Below are positions 29,045 to 38,239 of a stretch of 64,000 bases of DNA, piece after piece. Position 1 is the first letter of the stretch. The number at the start of each line of letters is the position of its first letter. Source of the stretch: an uncultured Actinomycetes bacterium (lineage in GTDB: Bacteria > Actinomycetota > Actinomycetes > Nanopelagicales > Nanopelagicaceae); contig CAIRHO010000038.1 of the NCBI GenBank assembly GCA_903878415.1, positions 17,118-81,117 of the forward strand, in the 5' to 3' direction. The notes beneath the pieces were generated by a model. It ran no database searches, was not told the DNA's origin, and saw nothing but the letters and a program-made list of their open reading frames with translations. The translations under genes were made by a program, and so were the position numbers.

Positions 29045-32000
29045 GATAACTCCTCATCCGCAAATTCTCGCTTGCGTCGTCGTCCAGGAGTAGCCAAAAC
29101 AATTATAAAAATTACTAAGATTGCCTGAAGTGAAATCCAAGCTCGTCTTGAAGTGCCATCATGATAAATAATTACATCACCAGCACCTGTTACGTTAAAT
29201 GATGGTAATCCAGTTTGATTCTCAATTAATTTCATTGGGGCGCCGTTTAATAACAATTTCCAACGACCATCAAAATTTTCACCAATTGTTACAGTTCCAG
29301 CTCCTGGAACCGTCGATTGTGTACCCACAGTTCCACTGACCATTCCGATCAAGCCATCGGATGTAGATAAATAAGATATTCGGTTTCGCGCGTCACTAAT
29401 CTTCCAGGAAATACCATCTCTAGTTGCGGAAAGCCGCGTGAATCCACCTATTCCATCGATGGTACGAACAACTTCGTTATCTACTGGGTTAGCCATAAAA
29501 ACAAATTTGATACCAATCTCCCCCAAGTATTTACTACTTGTTACGCCGCTTCCATTTACTAGATCTCTAACTGCATCGTTAAATAGATAGTTCGAAGTAA
29601 AAGATATGTCAGCATCTCCCAATTCAACACTGGCATCTCTAGCAACAAAAAAATTAAGAGCTTCATTATCTTTCTCTAACACCAAAGTTTTATACCGTTC
29701 ATCAGTCTGGCCGCCTGCGCTTAGGAATGCTGGAAGTGGCGAGATATGGTGCGAATTAACTGCTGAATTTGCACCGCTAGTAACCCACCAAGATGTGGCA
29801 AGCGATAAATATGCAACTGAAAGAAAGGAGATCATAAATACTAAAATGTGTCGAAAATTGAAGTGAGAAATTGATAGGCGTGGAATATGGCTATCGGAAA
29901 GGTTTATTCCGGCAAAAATTGCGCTTAATGTAGCAAGTATCAAAATACTGCCAGACCAAGTATGGAAATGCAGTGATATGCCATTACCGGTAATTAGAAA
30001 CCCATTTGTAAAAAGTGCAAAACCAATTAGAAAAATCGATAGCTCACCATACTCGCGGCTCTTAGTACTAAATAGCGCAATTACGGCAAATGCTAAAACC
30101 GGCGAAACTATCCAGAACGGAAGTCCGCTTGATCCACCAGGATTTGTAAGCAAAGTACTTAAAGCACTGCCGCCTGGAACTGGAATACCAGGGGCTAGTA
30201 AGAAGCGAGATGGATTGCGGATTAGATTTAGCGACCAAGGAAGCGTTAGTAATAGTGGAGTTATTACTAAGAATTTTAACTTTAGCCCTAAATCTATATA
30301 AACTTGAAAAACCTCGCTCTTGTTCTTGGCAACTTTCAATAGCGAAATGATTTCTGGCAGTGATCTAATTAATTGCCAGAAAAATATCGCCAGAAATGCC
30401 GACGGTGCAAAAACCAAGATGAAAGAATCAAAGAGCACAAAGGCGGCTAATTTCTCCCAGGAGTGAGATCTAAGATCTCGTCTGGAAAGTAGCGTTGTAA
30501 AGAAGAACGGCGCTAGCAGCGCCACGAATAAAGTTCCGAAAGATCCTGTATTGATCGCGCCTAATAATGGTGGTGAGAAGGCATAGAGCATCGCTGCCAT
30601 AAATGCGATGGTTCTAGATTCTGTTATTTTCCGGGCAAGTCTGTAGAGAAACACCAGGGCCATCGGAACTGCAACAATGAAGAGTAAAGCTATAAATAAT
30701 TTAACGTTCCCTAATAACAGTATTGACGAAAACGCGACTAGAAAAATCCACGGTGGCGAGCTAGAACTAGAGCCAAGCCCAATTGAGTGCCAAGAGTCAA
30801 TATATTTCTTAAATAGATCGAAAGCGCTTGCTGGTGCTGTAGAAAGCGCGCCTCCAGCAAGAGATCCCAACCTATTTCGGGATGCGACAAGAGTTAATAT
30901 CAAAATCAGAAAGGTTAACGGATAAATTGGACGTTTTAAGATTGCGCGAATTTTAAGAAACTGTTGGGGCGAGTTATCTTCAGCTTCGGAATCTTCATTT
31001 CCTAAATCGATTGTGGGCAGAGTCAATTCACTGCGCTCTTCAATTGTTTTGCGACTTTCACCAAATCGAGAAATAGCAGCTCGCGCACGTTCTATCGCTA
31101 ACCGTAGTTGGCTGCCTCTAGGTGGTACAAAACGTGCGACAGTTCTTGGCGATAATAAACGTGTCGTTTTTCGATTTTTACGAGCTTGAAAAATTAAATT
31201 CGGTTTAATAATTAGTAATCCGACCGCAGCAATTTCGTCCGCTGCATAGCCAGGAAGTTTTGCAAATAGGTAGCCGATCGCGCGCGCTAATGCAGAAGCA
31301 AATAATTGAATTCCTAATATTGGAATTAACCAATTTGATGAGTTAGCTAAAATTACATATGCCGCATTCCTGCGATCAAGTAGCAAAGGTCGATGCAAGA
31401 AAGCTTCGGAGACATCTACTGATCTTCGTTCTGATGCGGCAGCTTCCGCGTGAAAGATAACGGCGTTGGATACCGATATTACTGAGTGCCCGGCCACATT
31501 AGCGCGCCACCCAAAATCAACATCATCTCTAAAAAGTGAAAGGTTTGGATCTAACCCACCAAGCTCTTCATAAACATCGCGCCGAATTAACGCGCCAGCA
31601 GTGCTGACAGCTAACTCTTCTTTAATTCCGTCGCGTTGCCCTTGATCTTGTTCTCTATATTCAAGTCCAGTCCAGCGAGCGCCATTACCAGCAATACTTA
31701 CGCCGATTTCTAAAAGGTGGTTTCGATCATGCCATCCTTTAATTTTTGGCCCAGCAATTGCAACGCTCGGACGATCTGTAATTGCATCTAATAATTCGGC
31801 AAGCGCAGTTTTTGCTGGTGCTGAATCATCATGGATTAACCAAATCCATTCGGTAACGGTTTCGCAATCTTTGGAAGGCAATTTGCGAAGCGCTTCATCA
31901 ATAGCGTCACCGAAACCGGTTCCGCGAGACATTGCAATAGTTGTGATTTTCGCACCTTGTAATTGCTTTACTGATCCATCTTTAGAACCTGTATCAATTG

Positions 32001-32130
32001 CAATTAATCGATCAATTTTTCTTGATTGCGATGTCAGCGCTGCAACAACTTCTGGAATCCAGGTAGCACCATCATGGGAAACAAGTACTGCAGTTACATA
32101 TTGATTTAAATTATCTTGATTGCTTGCCAT
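29041..32130 (-). CDS. Large membrane-bound family 2 glycosyltransferase
   Basis: 1029 aa. Residues about 10-250 form a GT2 catalytic domain (V-S-H-D-G-A-T-W near 15-22, the nucleotide-metal D-D-S in H-D-D-S-A-P, and R-x-D-V-D-F-G-W-R acceptor motif). About ten or more membrane helices (roughly 400-800) and an extracytoplasmic beta domain follow, ending with a last helix and basic tail. This design fits a lipid-linked sugar transferase for a wall polymer; donor and product are unknown. It lies between whiB2 and DUF5719, as in other actinobacteria. Confidence 0.8.
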   Translation of the reverse strand: MASNQDNLNQYVTAVLVSHDGATWIPEVVAALTSQSRKIDRLIAIDTGSKDGSVKQLQGAKITTIAMSRGTGFGDAIDEALRKLPSKDCETVTEWIWLIHDDSAPAKTALAELLDAITDRPSVAIAGPKIKGWHDRNHLLEIGVSIAGNGARWTGLEYREQDQGQRDGIKEELAVSTAGALIRRDVYEELGGLDPNLSLFRDDVDFGWRANVAGHSVISVSNAVIFHAEAAASERRSVDVSEAFLHRPLLLDRRNAAYVILANSSNWLIPILGIQLFASALARAIGYLFAKLPGYAADEIAAVGLLIIKPNLIFQARKNRKTTRLLSPRTVARFVPPRGSQLRLAIERARAAISRFGESRKTIEERSELTLPTIDLGNEDSEAEDNSPQQFLKIRAILKRPIYPLTFLILILTLVASRNRLGSLAGGALSTAPASAFDLFKKYIDSWHSIGLGSSSSSPPWIFLVAFSSILLLGNVKLFIALLFIVAVPMALVFLYRLARKITESRTIAFMAAMLYAFSPPLLGAINTGSFGTLFVALLAPFFFTTLLSRRDLRSHSWEKLAAFVLFDSFILVFAPSAFLAIFFWQLIRSLPEIISLLKVAKNKSEVFQVYIDLGLKLKFLVITPLLLTLPWSLNLIRNPSRFLLAPGIPVPGGSALSTLLTNPGGSSGLPFWIVSPVLAFAVIALFSTKSREYGELSIFLIGFALFTNGFLITGNGISLHFHTWSGSILILATLSAIFAGINLSDSHIPRLSISHFNFRHILVFMISFLSVAYLSLATSWWVTSGANSAVNSHHISPLPAFLSAGGQTDERYKTLVLEKDNEALNFFVARDASVELGDADISFTSNYLFNDAVRDLVNGSGVTSSKYLGEIGIKFVFMANPVDNEVVRTIDGIGGFTRLSATRDGISWKISDARNRISYLSTSDGLIGMVSGTVGTQSTVPGAGTVTIGENFDGRWKLLLNGAPMKLIENQTGLPSFNVTGAGDVIIYHDGTSRRAWISLQAILVIFIIVLATPGRRRKREFADEELS

Positions 32131-32164
32131 AGTGTTTGCACCACCTTTGGCACTAACGTTGAAG

Positions 32165-32455
32165 TTACGCTGGACGTCGCTTCAATCGGCGGCGTTCGCG
32201 TTCTGATAATCCGCCCCAGATCCCAAATCTTTCATCATGAGCTAGTGCGTACTCGAGACATTCTGAGCGAACTTCACAGGACATGCAAACTCGCTTAGCT
32301 TCTCTAGTAGAGCCACCTTTCTCAGGGAAGAAGGCTTCTGGGTCAGTTTGCGCACAGAGAGCACGCTCCTGCCATGAGAGTTCAACAATCTCGCCGTTTC
32401 CAAGTTGGATGCTGGGGCCGCTATTTACGTATTCAACTCGGCGTAGTTCAGACAT
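32165..32455 (-). CDS. whiB2: WhiB2-type iron-sulfur transcription factor
   Basis: 96 aa. Cluster ligands Cys34, Cys57, Cys60 and Cys66; G-I-W-G-G at 78-82; basic tail R-R-R-L-K-R-R. WhiB2/WhmD/WhiB controls septation in actinobacteria together with WhiA. It has a ribosome site (TAGGAG) and a strong promoter upstream with a leader of about 45 nt. The large GT2 gene lies 34 bp downstream and may be co-transcribed. Confidence 0.93.
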   Translation of the reverse strand: MSELRRVEYVNSGPSIQLGNGEIVELSWQERALCAQTDPEAFFPEKGGSTREAKRVCMSCEVRSECLEYALAHDERFGIWGGLSERERRRLKRRPA

Positions 32456-32507
32456 CTATCGTTCTCCTAAATGGATGGGCCGCCTCTCTGGCAGCGCTAC
32501 AAGGGTA

Positions 32508-32536
32508 ATTACACGCGTGTTATTCGTTTGAGTCAA
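32508..32536 (-). promoter_or_regulatory. Strong whiB2 promoter
   Basis: On the minus strand -35 TTGACT (32536-32531) and -10 TGTAAT (32513-32508) are separated by exactly 17 bp, each with 5 of 6 consensus bases. Initiation would fall near 32501. This is the best classical promoter seen in the window. Confidence 0.8.
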
Positions 32537-32572
32537 GTCGGATTCGGGCAAAATCCAAAGTTTTTTAGCGGG

Positions 32573-33550
32573 TCAATATCCGATAATTTCCGAGGTTGTC
32601 GAGGTATTAGCAGGAATTTTCGAATTTGGAGCGACAATTCCAGAAATTATGCGGCAATTATCGCCTATTTTCGCACCTTCGAAAATAATTGTCCCAATAA
32701 TTTCGCAACCATCACCAATAAAAACACCTTTTGAAATTACCGATCCCCCAGAAATTTTTGTCGACTTTCCCAGAGTTGCGTCATTAGCAATTAGCGCAAA
32801 ACCATCATTTTTGGGAGTTGCTGGGGAGATTAATTTCTGCATAACTAAATCTTTGGAAGCGGTTATTAGCGCGGCGGGTGTGCCAATGTCGAGCCAGTAA
32901 CTCAGATCTACAAAGCCTTTAACAACCAATCCTCGATTTAATAAATCTGGAAAAGTCTCTCGCTCAACGCTAATTACAATCTCTGATGGAATTAGTTCGA
33001 ATACCGAACTATCAAAAATATAGCATCCGGCGTTTATTAAATTAGTTACTGGATTTTCCATTTTTTCTAAGAAAGCTAAAACGTTTTTCTCAGCATCTAA
33101 TGGCACGCAACCAAAAGCGCGAGCATCCGCAACTTCAGTTAAGAAGAGCGTGACTGCAGCTTTTGAATTTTTATGAAAATCAATTTGAGCTTTCAAATCA
33201 TGGCCACTTAAGACATCCCCATTGAAAATAACTACTGAATCTCCAGGTTTTAGATCCAAGACTTTGCTGGCGTTCTTGATAGCTCCACCAGTTCCTAGAG
33301 CTTCGGTTTCTATTGCATAATGAATTTTCATACCTAGCGCAGAACCATCACCAAAATATGGCTGAAATACATCGGCCATATAAGAAGTTGCGAGCGCGAT
33401 TTCAGTTATTCCAGCGGCTTTAGCTTTTGCTAATTGATGAGCAGTAAAAGGCACTCCAGCAACTTCTAACATTGGTTTTGGAGTGTGCTTCGTCAGTGGC
33501 ATCAGCCTGGTGCCTTTGCCGCCAACCAGCAAAATACCTTTAACGCTCAT
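32573..33550 (-). CDS. Sugar-phosphate nucleotidyltransferase (mannose-1-P guanylyltransferase-like)
   Basis: 325 aa. The N-terminal nucleotidyltransferase domain has L-V-G-G-K-G-T-R-L-M-P-L-T and K-P-M-L-E-V-A-G; the C-terminal part has left-handed beta-helix hexapeptides (about 260-320). It activates a sugar-1-phosphate with an NTP. Position near manB, whiB2 and the GT2, as for Rv3264c, favours GDP-mannose synthesis; glucose-1-P thymidylyltransferase-like activity is possible. It starts at the last base of dapC. Confidence 0.82.
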   Translation of the reverse strand: MSVKGILLVGGKGTRLMPLTKHTPKPMLEVAGVPFTAHQLAKAKAAGITEIALATSYMADVFQPYFGDGSALGMKIHYAIETEALGTGGAIKNASKVLDLKPGDSVVIFNGDVLSGHDLKAQIDFHKNSKAAVTLFLTEVADARAFGCVPLDAEKNVLAFLEKMENPVTNLINAGCYIFDSSVFELIPSEIVISVERETFPDLLNRGLVVKGFVDLSYWLDIGTPAALITASKDLVMQKLISPATPKNDGFALIANDATLGKSTKISGGSVISKGVFIGDGCEIIGTIIFEGAKIGDNCRIISGIVAPNSKIPANTSTTSEIIGY

Positions 33551-34611
33551 TAGCCTTGTCGAATTCGATCAGCTGCAGCGTTAATATTCTTATCGGTCGC
33601 TGTGAGTGAAATTCGCAAACAGTTTTTACCGGCTTGGCCATAAAAGCTGCCAGGTGTAGTTAATATTCCGCGGTCTGCAAACCAAGCAACCATCTCCCAA
33701 TCGCTTTCACTTCTTGAGCACCATATATATAAACCGGCTTCTGAGAAATCGATTGTGAAACCGGCTGCAGTAAGCGCTGCAACCAATACTTTCCTTCTAG
33801 CAACATACCGTGCGGCTTGCTCGTGCACATGAGTTTCATCGCTAAGTGCTGCAACCATCGCGGCTTGTACTGGAAGTGGCACCATCAAACCGAGATGTTT
33901 CCGAACTTCCAAAAGTTGATTGATGATTCGGGGATCTCCAAAAATAAAGCCAGCTCGATATCCCGCTAAGTTTGATCGTTTTGAAAGCGAATGTGCAGCA
34001 ATGATATTTCGATTGTCGCCTTTAGTTAATGAGAAAATTGAAATCGGTTTCTTCGAATCTGGGAACGGTACATAACATTCATCGACTGCCAATACTTTGG
34101 AACCTGATCTGGCCCATGCAATATTTCCATGTAACTCAGCTTCTGAGTGAACACGACCAGTTGGATTTGATGGCGTATTTACCCAGGCTAAATCGGCCTC
34201 CGGCCAAGTATTTGAGTCAATATCAACTTCGACTACTTCACTTTTACTAATCAAGCCACTTACTTGATATGACGGGTAGGCAATCTTAGGAATCAAAACT
34301 TTATTAGATTCCAGCAAAGTGGGAAGTAGCGTGATTAACTCTTTCGAACCAATCGTTGGTAGTACCGCAAAATCTCCAGTAGCACCGAGAATTTCAGTGG
34401 CGTAGCGTTTTAGCGATTTCTGTAATTCTGCAGTTCCAGCGGTGGCCGGATAAGCCGGAGAGTTTGCGCTATCACTAAGTGCTTTTTGAATAAAATCGGG
34501 TGTTGCATCAACCGGAGTACCAATAGATAAATCAATAATCCCAAGCGGATTACTTCGCGCTTTATCTCCGTATGGAGCGAGCGCGTCCCACGGAAAATCT
34601 GGAAGTTTCAG
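33550..34611 (-). CDS. dapC: N-succinyldiaminopimelate aminotransferase, non-canonical start
   Basis: 353 aa from CTG at 34611 (or 356 aa from ATA at 34620). PLP enzyme of the succinylase lysine/diaminopimelate route: L-P-D-F-P-W-D at the N-terminus, D-L-S-I-G-T-P-V-D, N-T-P-S-N-P-T-G-R-V-H, D-E-C-Y, and the PLP lysine in S-L-S-K-R-S-N-L-A-G-Y-R. No ATG, GTG or TTG occurs in frame before codon TTG at 34317, which would delete about 100 conserved residues. Homology runs cleanly to the ferredoxin stop (34617), so an unusual start codon (CTG with GGA 9 nt before it, or ATA overlapping the TAA) is likely. Works with DapD at 49893. Confidence 0.85.
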   Translation of the reverse strand: MKLPDFPWDALAPYGDKARSNPLGIIDLSIGTPVDATPDFIQKALSDSANSPAYPATAGTAELQKSLKRYATEILGATGDFAVLPTIGSKELITLLPTLLESNKVLIPKIAYPSYQVSGLISKSEVVEVDIDSNTWPEADLAWVNTPSNPTGRVHSEAELHGNIAWARSGSKVLAVDECYVPFPDSKKPISIFSLTKGDNRNIIAAHSLSKRSNLAGYRAGFIFGDPRIINQLLEVRKHLGLMVPLPVQAAMVAALSDETHVHEQAARYVARRKVLVAALTAAGFTIDFSEAGLYIWCSRSESDWEMVAWFADRGILTTPGSFYGQAGKNCLRISLTATDKNINAAADRIRQG

Positions 34612-34616
34612 TTTCG

Positions 34617-34943
34617 TTATTCCGTTACGGGTTTTTTCTGAATCGTCAGAATCAATGGGTGATCTTTGCCGGTTGCTCCGGTCTTGCCGGCACCTCCTGG
34701 CGAACCAAGTTCATCAAAAAATTCGATATTTGCTTTATGGAAATCTTTCCATTTTCCTGGAACATCATCCTCATAATAAATCGCTTCAACTGGGCAGACT
34801 GGTTCGCATGCGCCGCAATCGACGCATTCATCGGGCTGGATGTAAAGCATTCGATCGCCTTCATAAATGCAATCAACCGGACACTCTTCGATACAAGACT
34901 TGTCTTTAATATCGACACATGGTTCCGCGATTATGTAGGTCAT
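34617..34943 (-). CDS. fdxA: 7Fe ferredoxin
   Basis: 108 aa. Cysteines 9, 17, 21 and 25, then 40, 43, 46 and 50 ([12 protein letters not shown]) give the 3Fe-4S plus 4Fe-4S pattern of actinobacterial FdxA/FdxC. It carries electrons in the cytoplasm; partner unknown. ATG 34943 follows AAAGGAGAG; a longer frame to 35102 is not supported. It overlaps or abuts dapC, a pairing also seen as Rv1177-Rv1178. Confidence 0.93.
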   Translation of the reverse strand: MTYIIAEPCVDIKDKSCIEECPVDCIYEGDRMLYIQPDECVDCGACEPVCPVEAIYYEDDVPGKWKDFHKANIEFFDELGSPGGAGKTGATGKDHPLILTIQKKPVTE

Positions 34944-35031
34944 CTGGCTCTCCTTTTTCTCTGCCCAATTTTCTATCGGTGTCGCTGGGTTCAACCCGCG
35001 AATACCCCGTAATCGTACAGAATAGGGCGGT

Positions 35032-36021
35032 ATGAGGACGCATCTAGCTGGGGCGCAATCTGAGAAAGAACTGGCGCCGCTAATTGGGCATCGGGTTAGC
35101 ATCCGCCTCCATGATGATGGCGGTGGTTATCGTGACATTCTTGGCTATTTAGAGAGTTCTAATTCGGTTAAGAAGAAGGATGGCGCAATCGCAGAGTTTG
35201 ATCCGAAAAAAATAGCTGCGCTTCGCGTTGTGATCGATGCAGAATTTAGGGCAGGCGCGGGTGCACCACTATCTATGCGAATTCGAGATTTAGAAATTGC
35301 CGCTGCGAAAACTTGGCCAAGCGATTCCTTAGAGTTATTCGGGCAATGGCAAATTCGGATATCCAAAGGGTTTTCATACCGCGCTAATTCAGTCCTGCCC
35401 TTAGGTGCGCCACCTTTTGGAGATCCACCATTAGAAATTTCAGAGGCTGTTAATTACGTTGTATCAAAATACCTTGAACATAAATTAGACCCAGTTTTTC
35501 ATGTAACGCTGCCAATCCATCAAGAACTCGATCGCTACTTATCTGAAAAAGGTTGGGAATCGCCTTTTGAAATTCTCGTAATGGTAGGCGATACTCGAGA
35601 GCTAACTTTGAAAGAAGCACATGGCGAAATTATTAACGATAAGCAGCTCTCTGATTCCTGGTTAAATTTACAAGGCGATCACACCGTTAATGAGATTCTT
35701 GAGCGTTACCCATCTCAATTCTTGCAATTATTAATAAATGAAGAAACTGTCTCCGTTGGCCGACTATCTATCGCTGACGGATGGGGAATTTTAACTCGGA
35801 TATTTGTTGGAGAGGTCCATCGTAATAAAGGTTACGGCGAAGAAATAATTTCGGCGATGGCTCGTGCGGCCGAAAATCTCGAATGTAATAAACTTGCATT
35901 ACAAGTTAATTCTGACAATCTTGCAGCAATTAAACTCTATGAAAAAATGGGATTCAAAGTGCACCACACCTATCGATACCGCAAGCTACTTGAGAATAAG
36001 AATGTAGCGGAGTGCTGCTAA
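35032..36021 (+). CDS. GNAT acetyltransferase with N-terminal SH3-like domain
   Basis: 329 aa. Residues about 15-75 form a small beta-barrel-like region (G-H-R-V-S-I-R-L ... D-I-L-G-Y-L-E-S) seen in a mycobacterial acetyltransferase family; the C-terminal GNAT domain has the acetyl-CoA loop [10 protein letters not shown] and [13 protein letters not shown]. Substrate unknown. Divergent from fdxA with 88 bp between; convergent with the next gene, 3 bp apart. Confidence 0.75.
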   Translation: MRTHLAGAQSEKELAPLIGHRVSIRLHDDGGGYRDILGYLESSNSVKKKDGAIAEFDPKKIAALRVVIDAEFRAGAGAPLSMRIRDLEIAAAKTWPSDSLELFGQWQIRISKGFSYRANSVLPLGAPPFGDPPLEISEAVNYVVSKYLEHKLDPVFHVTLPIHQELDRYLSEKGWESPFEILVMVGDTRELTLKEAHGEIINDKQLSDSWLNLQGDHTVNEILERYPSQFLQLLINEETVSVGRLSIADGWGILTRIFVGEVHRNKGYGEEIISAMARAAENLECNKLALQVNSDNLAAIKLYEKMGFKVHHTYRYRKLLENKNVAECC

Positions 36022-36024
36022 AAA

Positions 36025-36336
36025 TTACTCCTTGGATAAGGTAGCAAGAATAGCTGCGATTGATCCTAGGAAAATAAAATAAGTACCAATATTGTCTCCC
36101 AATATTAAGATTTCATCGCCATTTCCAATTGTTCCGGCTCGGATTACAACAGCAATCCAACTAAGTGCACCGATTATTCGAACTGCTCTCCCGCCAAATG
36201 TTTTTCCGATTAACCGAATCCCAATAAATGTAGCGATAATTACAAATATCAAGCCATATGGTGGCCATAAGTTATGAACTAATACTGTGGCAACGCCAAG
36301 TAGTGCACCAGCGAAAAGCGAAATTATATATTTCAT
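36025..36336 (-). CDS. Small membrane protein next to mshB (Rv1171-like)
   Basis: 103 aa, three to four short hydrophobic helices (about 3-20, 24-42, 52-68, 80-100). No motif is recognised. Its first base is shared with the mshB stop region, so the two are co-expressed. A homologous small membrane protein follows mshB in mycobacteria; its function is unknown. Confidence 0.6.
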   Translation of the reverse strand: MKYIISLFAGALLGVATVLVHNLWPPYGLIFVIIATFIGIRLIGKTFGGRAVRIIGALSWIAVVIRAGTIGNGDEILILGDNIGTYFIFLGSIAAILATLSKE

Positions 36337-37214
36337 TAAAGCCCTGCAAATAAATCAGTCTCGCGACCGTTGGAATCTAACTCTCCTGATTTAACGCCTT
36401 TTACTAAGGTGTAAAACTCTTGACCCCATACTTTCAATCCCAACTTATTCGAAAGCGCGAAGAATGGACCATCCAAAGAAATTTGGGTTGCATGTGCTTT
36501 CATTGCTGCCATTTTATGTTCAACAAATTTTTCACCGTCTATAAGAGTTGTAACTAATTCATCAGGCTTGGCGAATGGTAAATCTTCTGCACTTTCCGCG
36601 CCGAAGAAATCAGATCCAACTTCTTTCATTGCGCTTATGCCTTCCTCAATCACTGAAATCGGAATGGTGTTCCAATAAATTTTTGGAATATCCCAGGCGT
36701 CGCCTTCTCCAAAAGTTTTATCTGATGCAAGTTCGGCTGCTCGCATTGCTACCCGATGCGCCTGAATATGGTCGGGGTGGCCATAGCCGCCTATTTCATC
36801 GTAGGTAACCATTACATTTGGTTTGACTTCGCGAATTATTTTTACTAATTCACCTGCAGCTAAATCTAAATTTGCTTGCCAAAACACATCGGGTCGATTA
36901 TTTGGTTCTGTTCCCAACATCCCACTATCGCGCCAAGAAATTTTTGGCGCCCCCAAGAATCTGAAATCTGTAACACCAAGGACTTTCATCGCGGCTGCAA
37001 GTTCTATCTCACGGTGTTTTCCCAATTCGTCATCATGGATGCTCGCTAATTTTGATAGTTCCGGAACCAAAACTTCGCCTTCTTCGCCTCTAGTGCAGGT
37101 AACAAGAGTTACGAGTGCACCTTCAGCCACATATTTCGCCATTGTTGCGCCATTGTTTATAGTTTCATCATCAGGGTGTGCGTGAACTAGTAATAATCGA
37201 GCGTTCTTGGCCAT
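36336..37214 (-). CDS. mshB: MshB deacetylase (mycothiol biosynthesis)
   Basis: 292 aa, LmbE/PIG-L fold. The zinc site A-H-P-D-D-E is at residues 12-17, and the second histidine motif Y-G-H-P-D-H-I-Q-A-H is near 144-153. It deacetylates GlcNAc-inositol on the way to mycothiol, the actinobacterial thiol buffer; the amidase Mca is a close relative and cannot be fully excluded. Ribosome site GGGGAGAAG. Divergent from the TetR gene. Confidence 0.85.
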   Translation of the reverse strand: MAKNARLLLVHAHPDDETINNGATMAKYVAEGALVTLVTCTRGEEGEVLVPELSKLASIHDDELGKHREIELAAAMKVLGVTDFRFLGAPKISWRDSGMLGTEPNNRPDVFWQANLDLAAGELVKIIREVKPNVMVTYDEIGGYGHPDHIQAHRVAMRAAELASDKTFGEGDAWDIPKIYWNTIPISVIEEGISAMKEVGSDFFGAESAEDLPFAKPDELVTTLIDGEKFVEHKMAAMKAHATQISLDGPFFALSNKLGLKVWGQEFYTLVKGVKSGELDSNGRETDLFAGL

Positions 37215-37287
37215 CTTCTCCCCTAGAAAATAAACTTAGTATTTACGATTAGAGCGTGACTTTAACCCATTGCAACAATTAATGTCG

Positions 37288-37293
37288 TACGAT
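37288..37293 (+). promoter_or_regulatory. -10 element of the TetR gene (leaderless)
   Basis: TACGAT lies 7 nt before ATG 37301 and overlaps an alternative ATG at 37292, which argues for the start at 37301. Confidence 0.5.
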
Positions 37294-37300
37294 GTTGCCA

Positions 37301-37939
37301 ATGAGCACAACCACTCCAGAAAATAAGAACGACAATCGCGCCCGTTTACCGCGAGATGAACGACGAGCACAACTTCTCGCTGCGGCGCTCGAAGTATTTA
37401 CCGCCGCCGGTTATCACGCTGCGGCTATGGATGAAATTGCGGATCGGGCAAATGTTAGTAAACCGGTTCTTTATCAACACTTTCCATCAAAGCTTGAACT
37501 CTATTTGGCTGTTCTTGATGTTCATATTGACTCACTTGTTTTTGCCATTCAAAAAGCAATTGCATCAACACCAGATAATTCATCTCGAGTAAAAGCTACG
37601 ATTGATGCTTATTTTGGCTTTATCGATAGCGAAGGTGAAGCTTTTAGATTGTTATTTGAAAGCGATATGAGCGTCGAGCCACAAGTAAGAGAGCGTCTAA
37701 ATCGAATGACTTACGATTGCGCAGCTGCTGTTAGCGCTGTTATCTCTTTAGACACTGGTCTACCTAAAGAGGCTTCGATGATTATTGCAATTGGTGTGAT
37801 TGGAAGTGCTCAAATAACTGCCCGTCACTGGTTGGATCGAGACGGAAAATTGAATCGAGAACAGGCTGCAAATTTAGTTACGAACTTAATTTGGCGAGGA
37901 ATTTCAGGTTTTCCTTTAAATCAGAACGAAAATAAGTAG
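37301..37939 (+). CDS. TetR family regulator (Rv3208-like)
   Basis: 212 aa. The N-terminal HTH (A-A-L-E-V-F-T-A-A-G-Y-H-A-A-A-M-D-E-I-A then N-V-S-K-P-V-L-Y-Q-H-F) is standard TetR. The ligand domain shows no known pocket motif. Followed 36 bp later by the DUF3107 gene, as Rv3208/Rv3208A in M. tuberculosis. The start at 37301 fits a leaderless promoter. Confidence 0.88.
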   Translation: MSTTTPENKNDNRARLPRDERRAQLLAAALEVFTAAGYHAAAMDEIADRANVSKPVLYQHFPSKLELYLAVLDVHIDSLVFAIQKAIASTPDNSSRVKATIDAYFGFIDSEGEAFRLLFESDMSVEPQVRERLNRMTYDCAAAVSAVISLDTGLPKEASMIIAIGVIGSAQITARHWLDRDGKLNREQAANLVTNLIWRGISGFPLNQNENK

Positions 37940-37963
37940 TTCTGCAAGAAATTAGAGAAACGA

Positions 37964-37969
37964 TAAGAT
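37964..37969 (+). promoter_or_regulatory. -10 element of the DUF3107 gene (leaderless)
   Basis: TAAGAT lies 6 nt before the ATG at 37976, in the gap after the TetR gene, so DUF3107 likely has its own start site. Confidence 0.5.
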
Positions 37970-37975
37970 TCAGGT

Positions 37976-38239
37976 ATGACAACTAAGAAAAGTTCAACTA
38001 AAAGCGATTTAACCTGTGAAGTTAGAATTTCAATTTCAGATTTAAGTCGAGAAGTTGAGTTAGAAGTAGCGCAATCGAAAAGCGATGTACTTGCTCTCGT
38101 AAATGCTGCGATCGCATCTGGAACTGCACTCGTTCTTGATGATGTTAAAGGACGCCAAGTAATTATTCCAGCTACAAAAATTGGATTCGTAGAGATTGGT
38201 GATTCTACAGAACGTAAAGTTGGCTTTGGTTCACGCTAA
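37976..38239 (+). CDS. DUF3107 protein (Rv3208A/TB9.4-like)
   Basis: 87 aa. A poorly ordered start is followed by the compact DUF3107 core (E-V-R-I-S-I-S-D-L-S-R-E-V-E-L-E, ending V-G-F-G). Actinobacteria-specific, function unknown. It shares the 4-bp CTAA with the convergent marC gene. Confidence 0.8.
   Translation: MTTKKSSTKSDLTCEVRISISDLSREVELEVAQSKSDVLALVNAAIASGTALVLDDVKGRQVIIPATKIGFVEIGDSTERKVGFGSR

Noticed and set aside
34617..35102. Long form of the ferredoxin
   Set aside because: The N-terminal extension overlaps the divergent acetyltransferase gene; ATG 34943 has a strong ribosome site.
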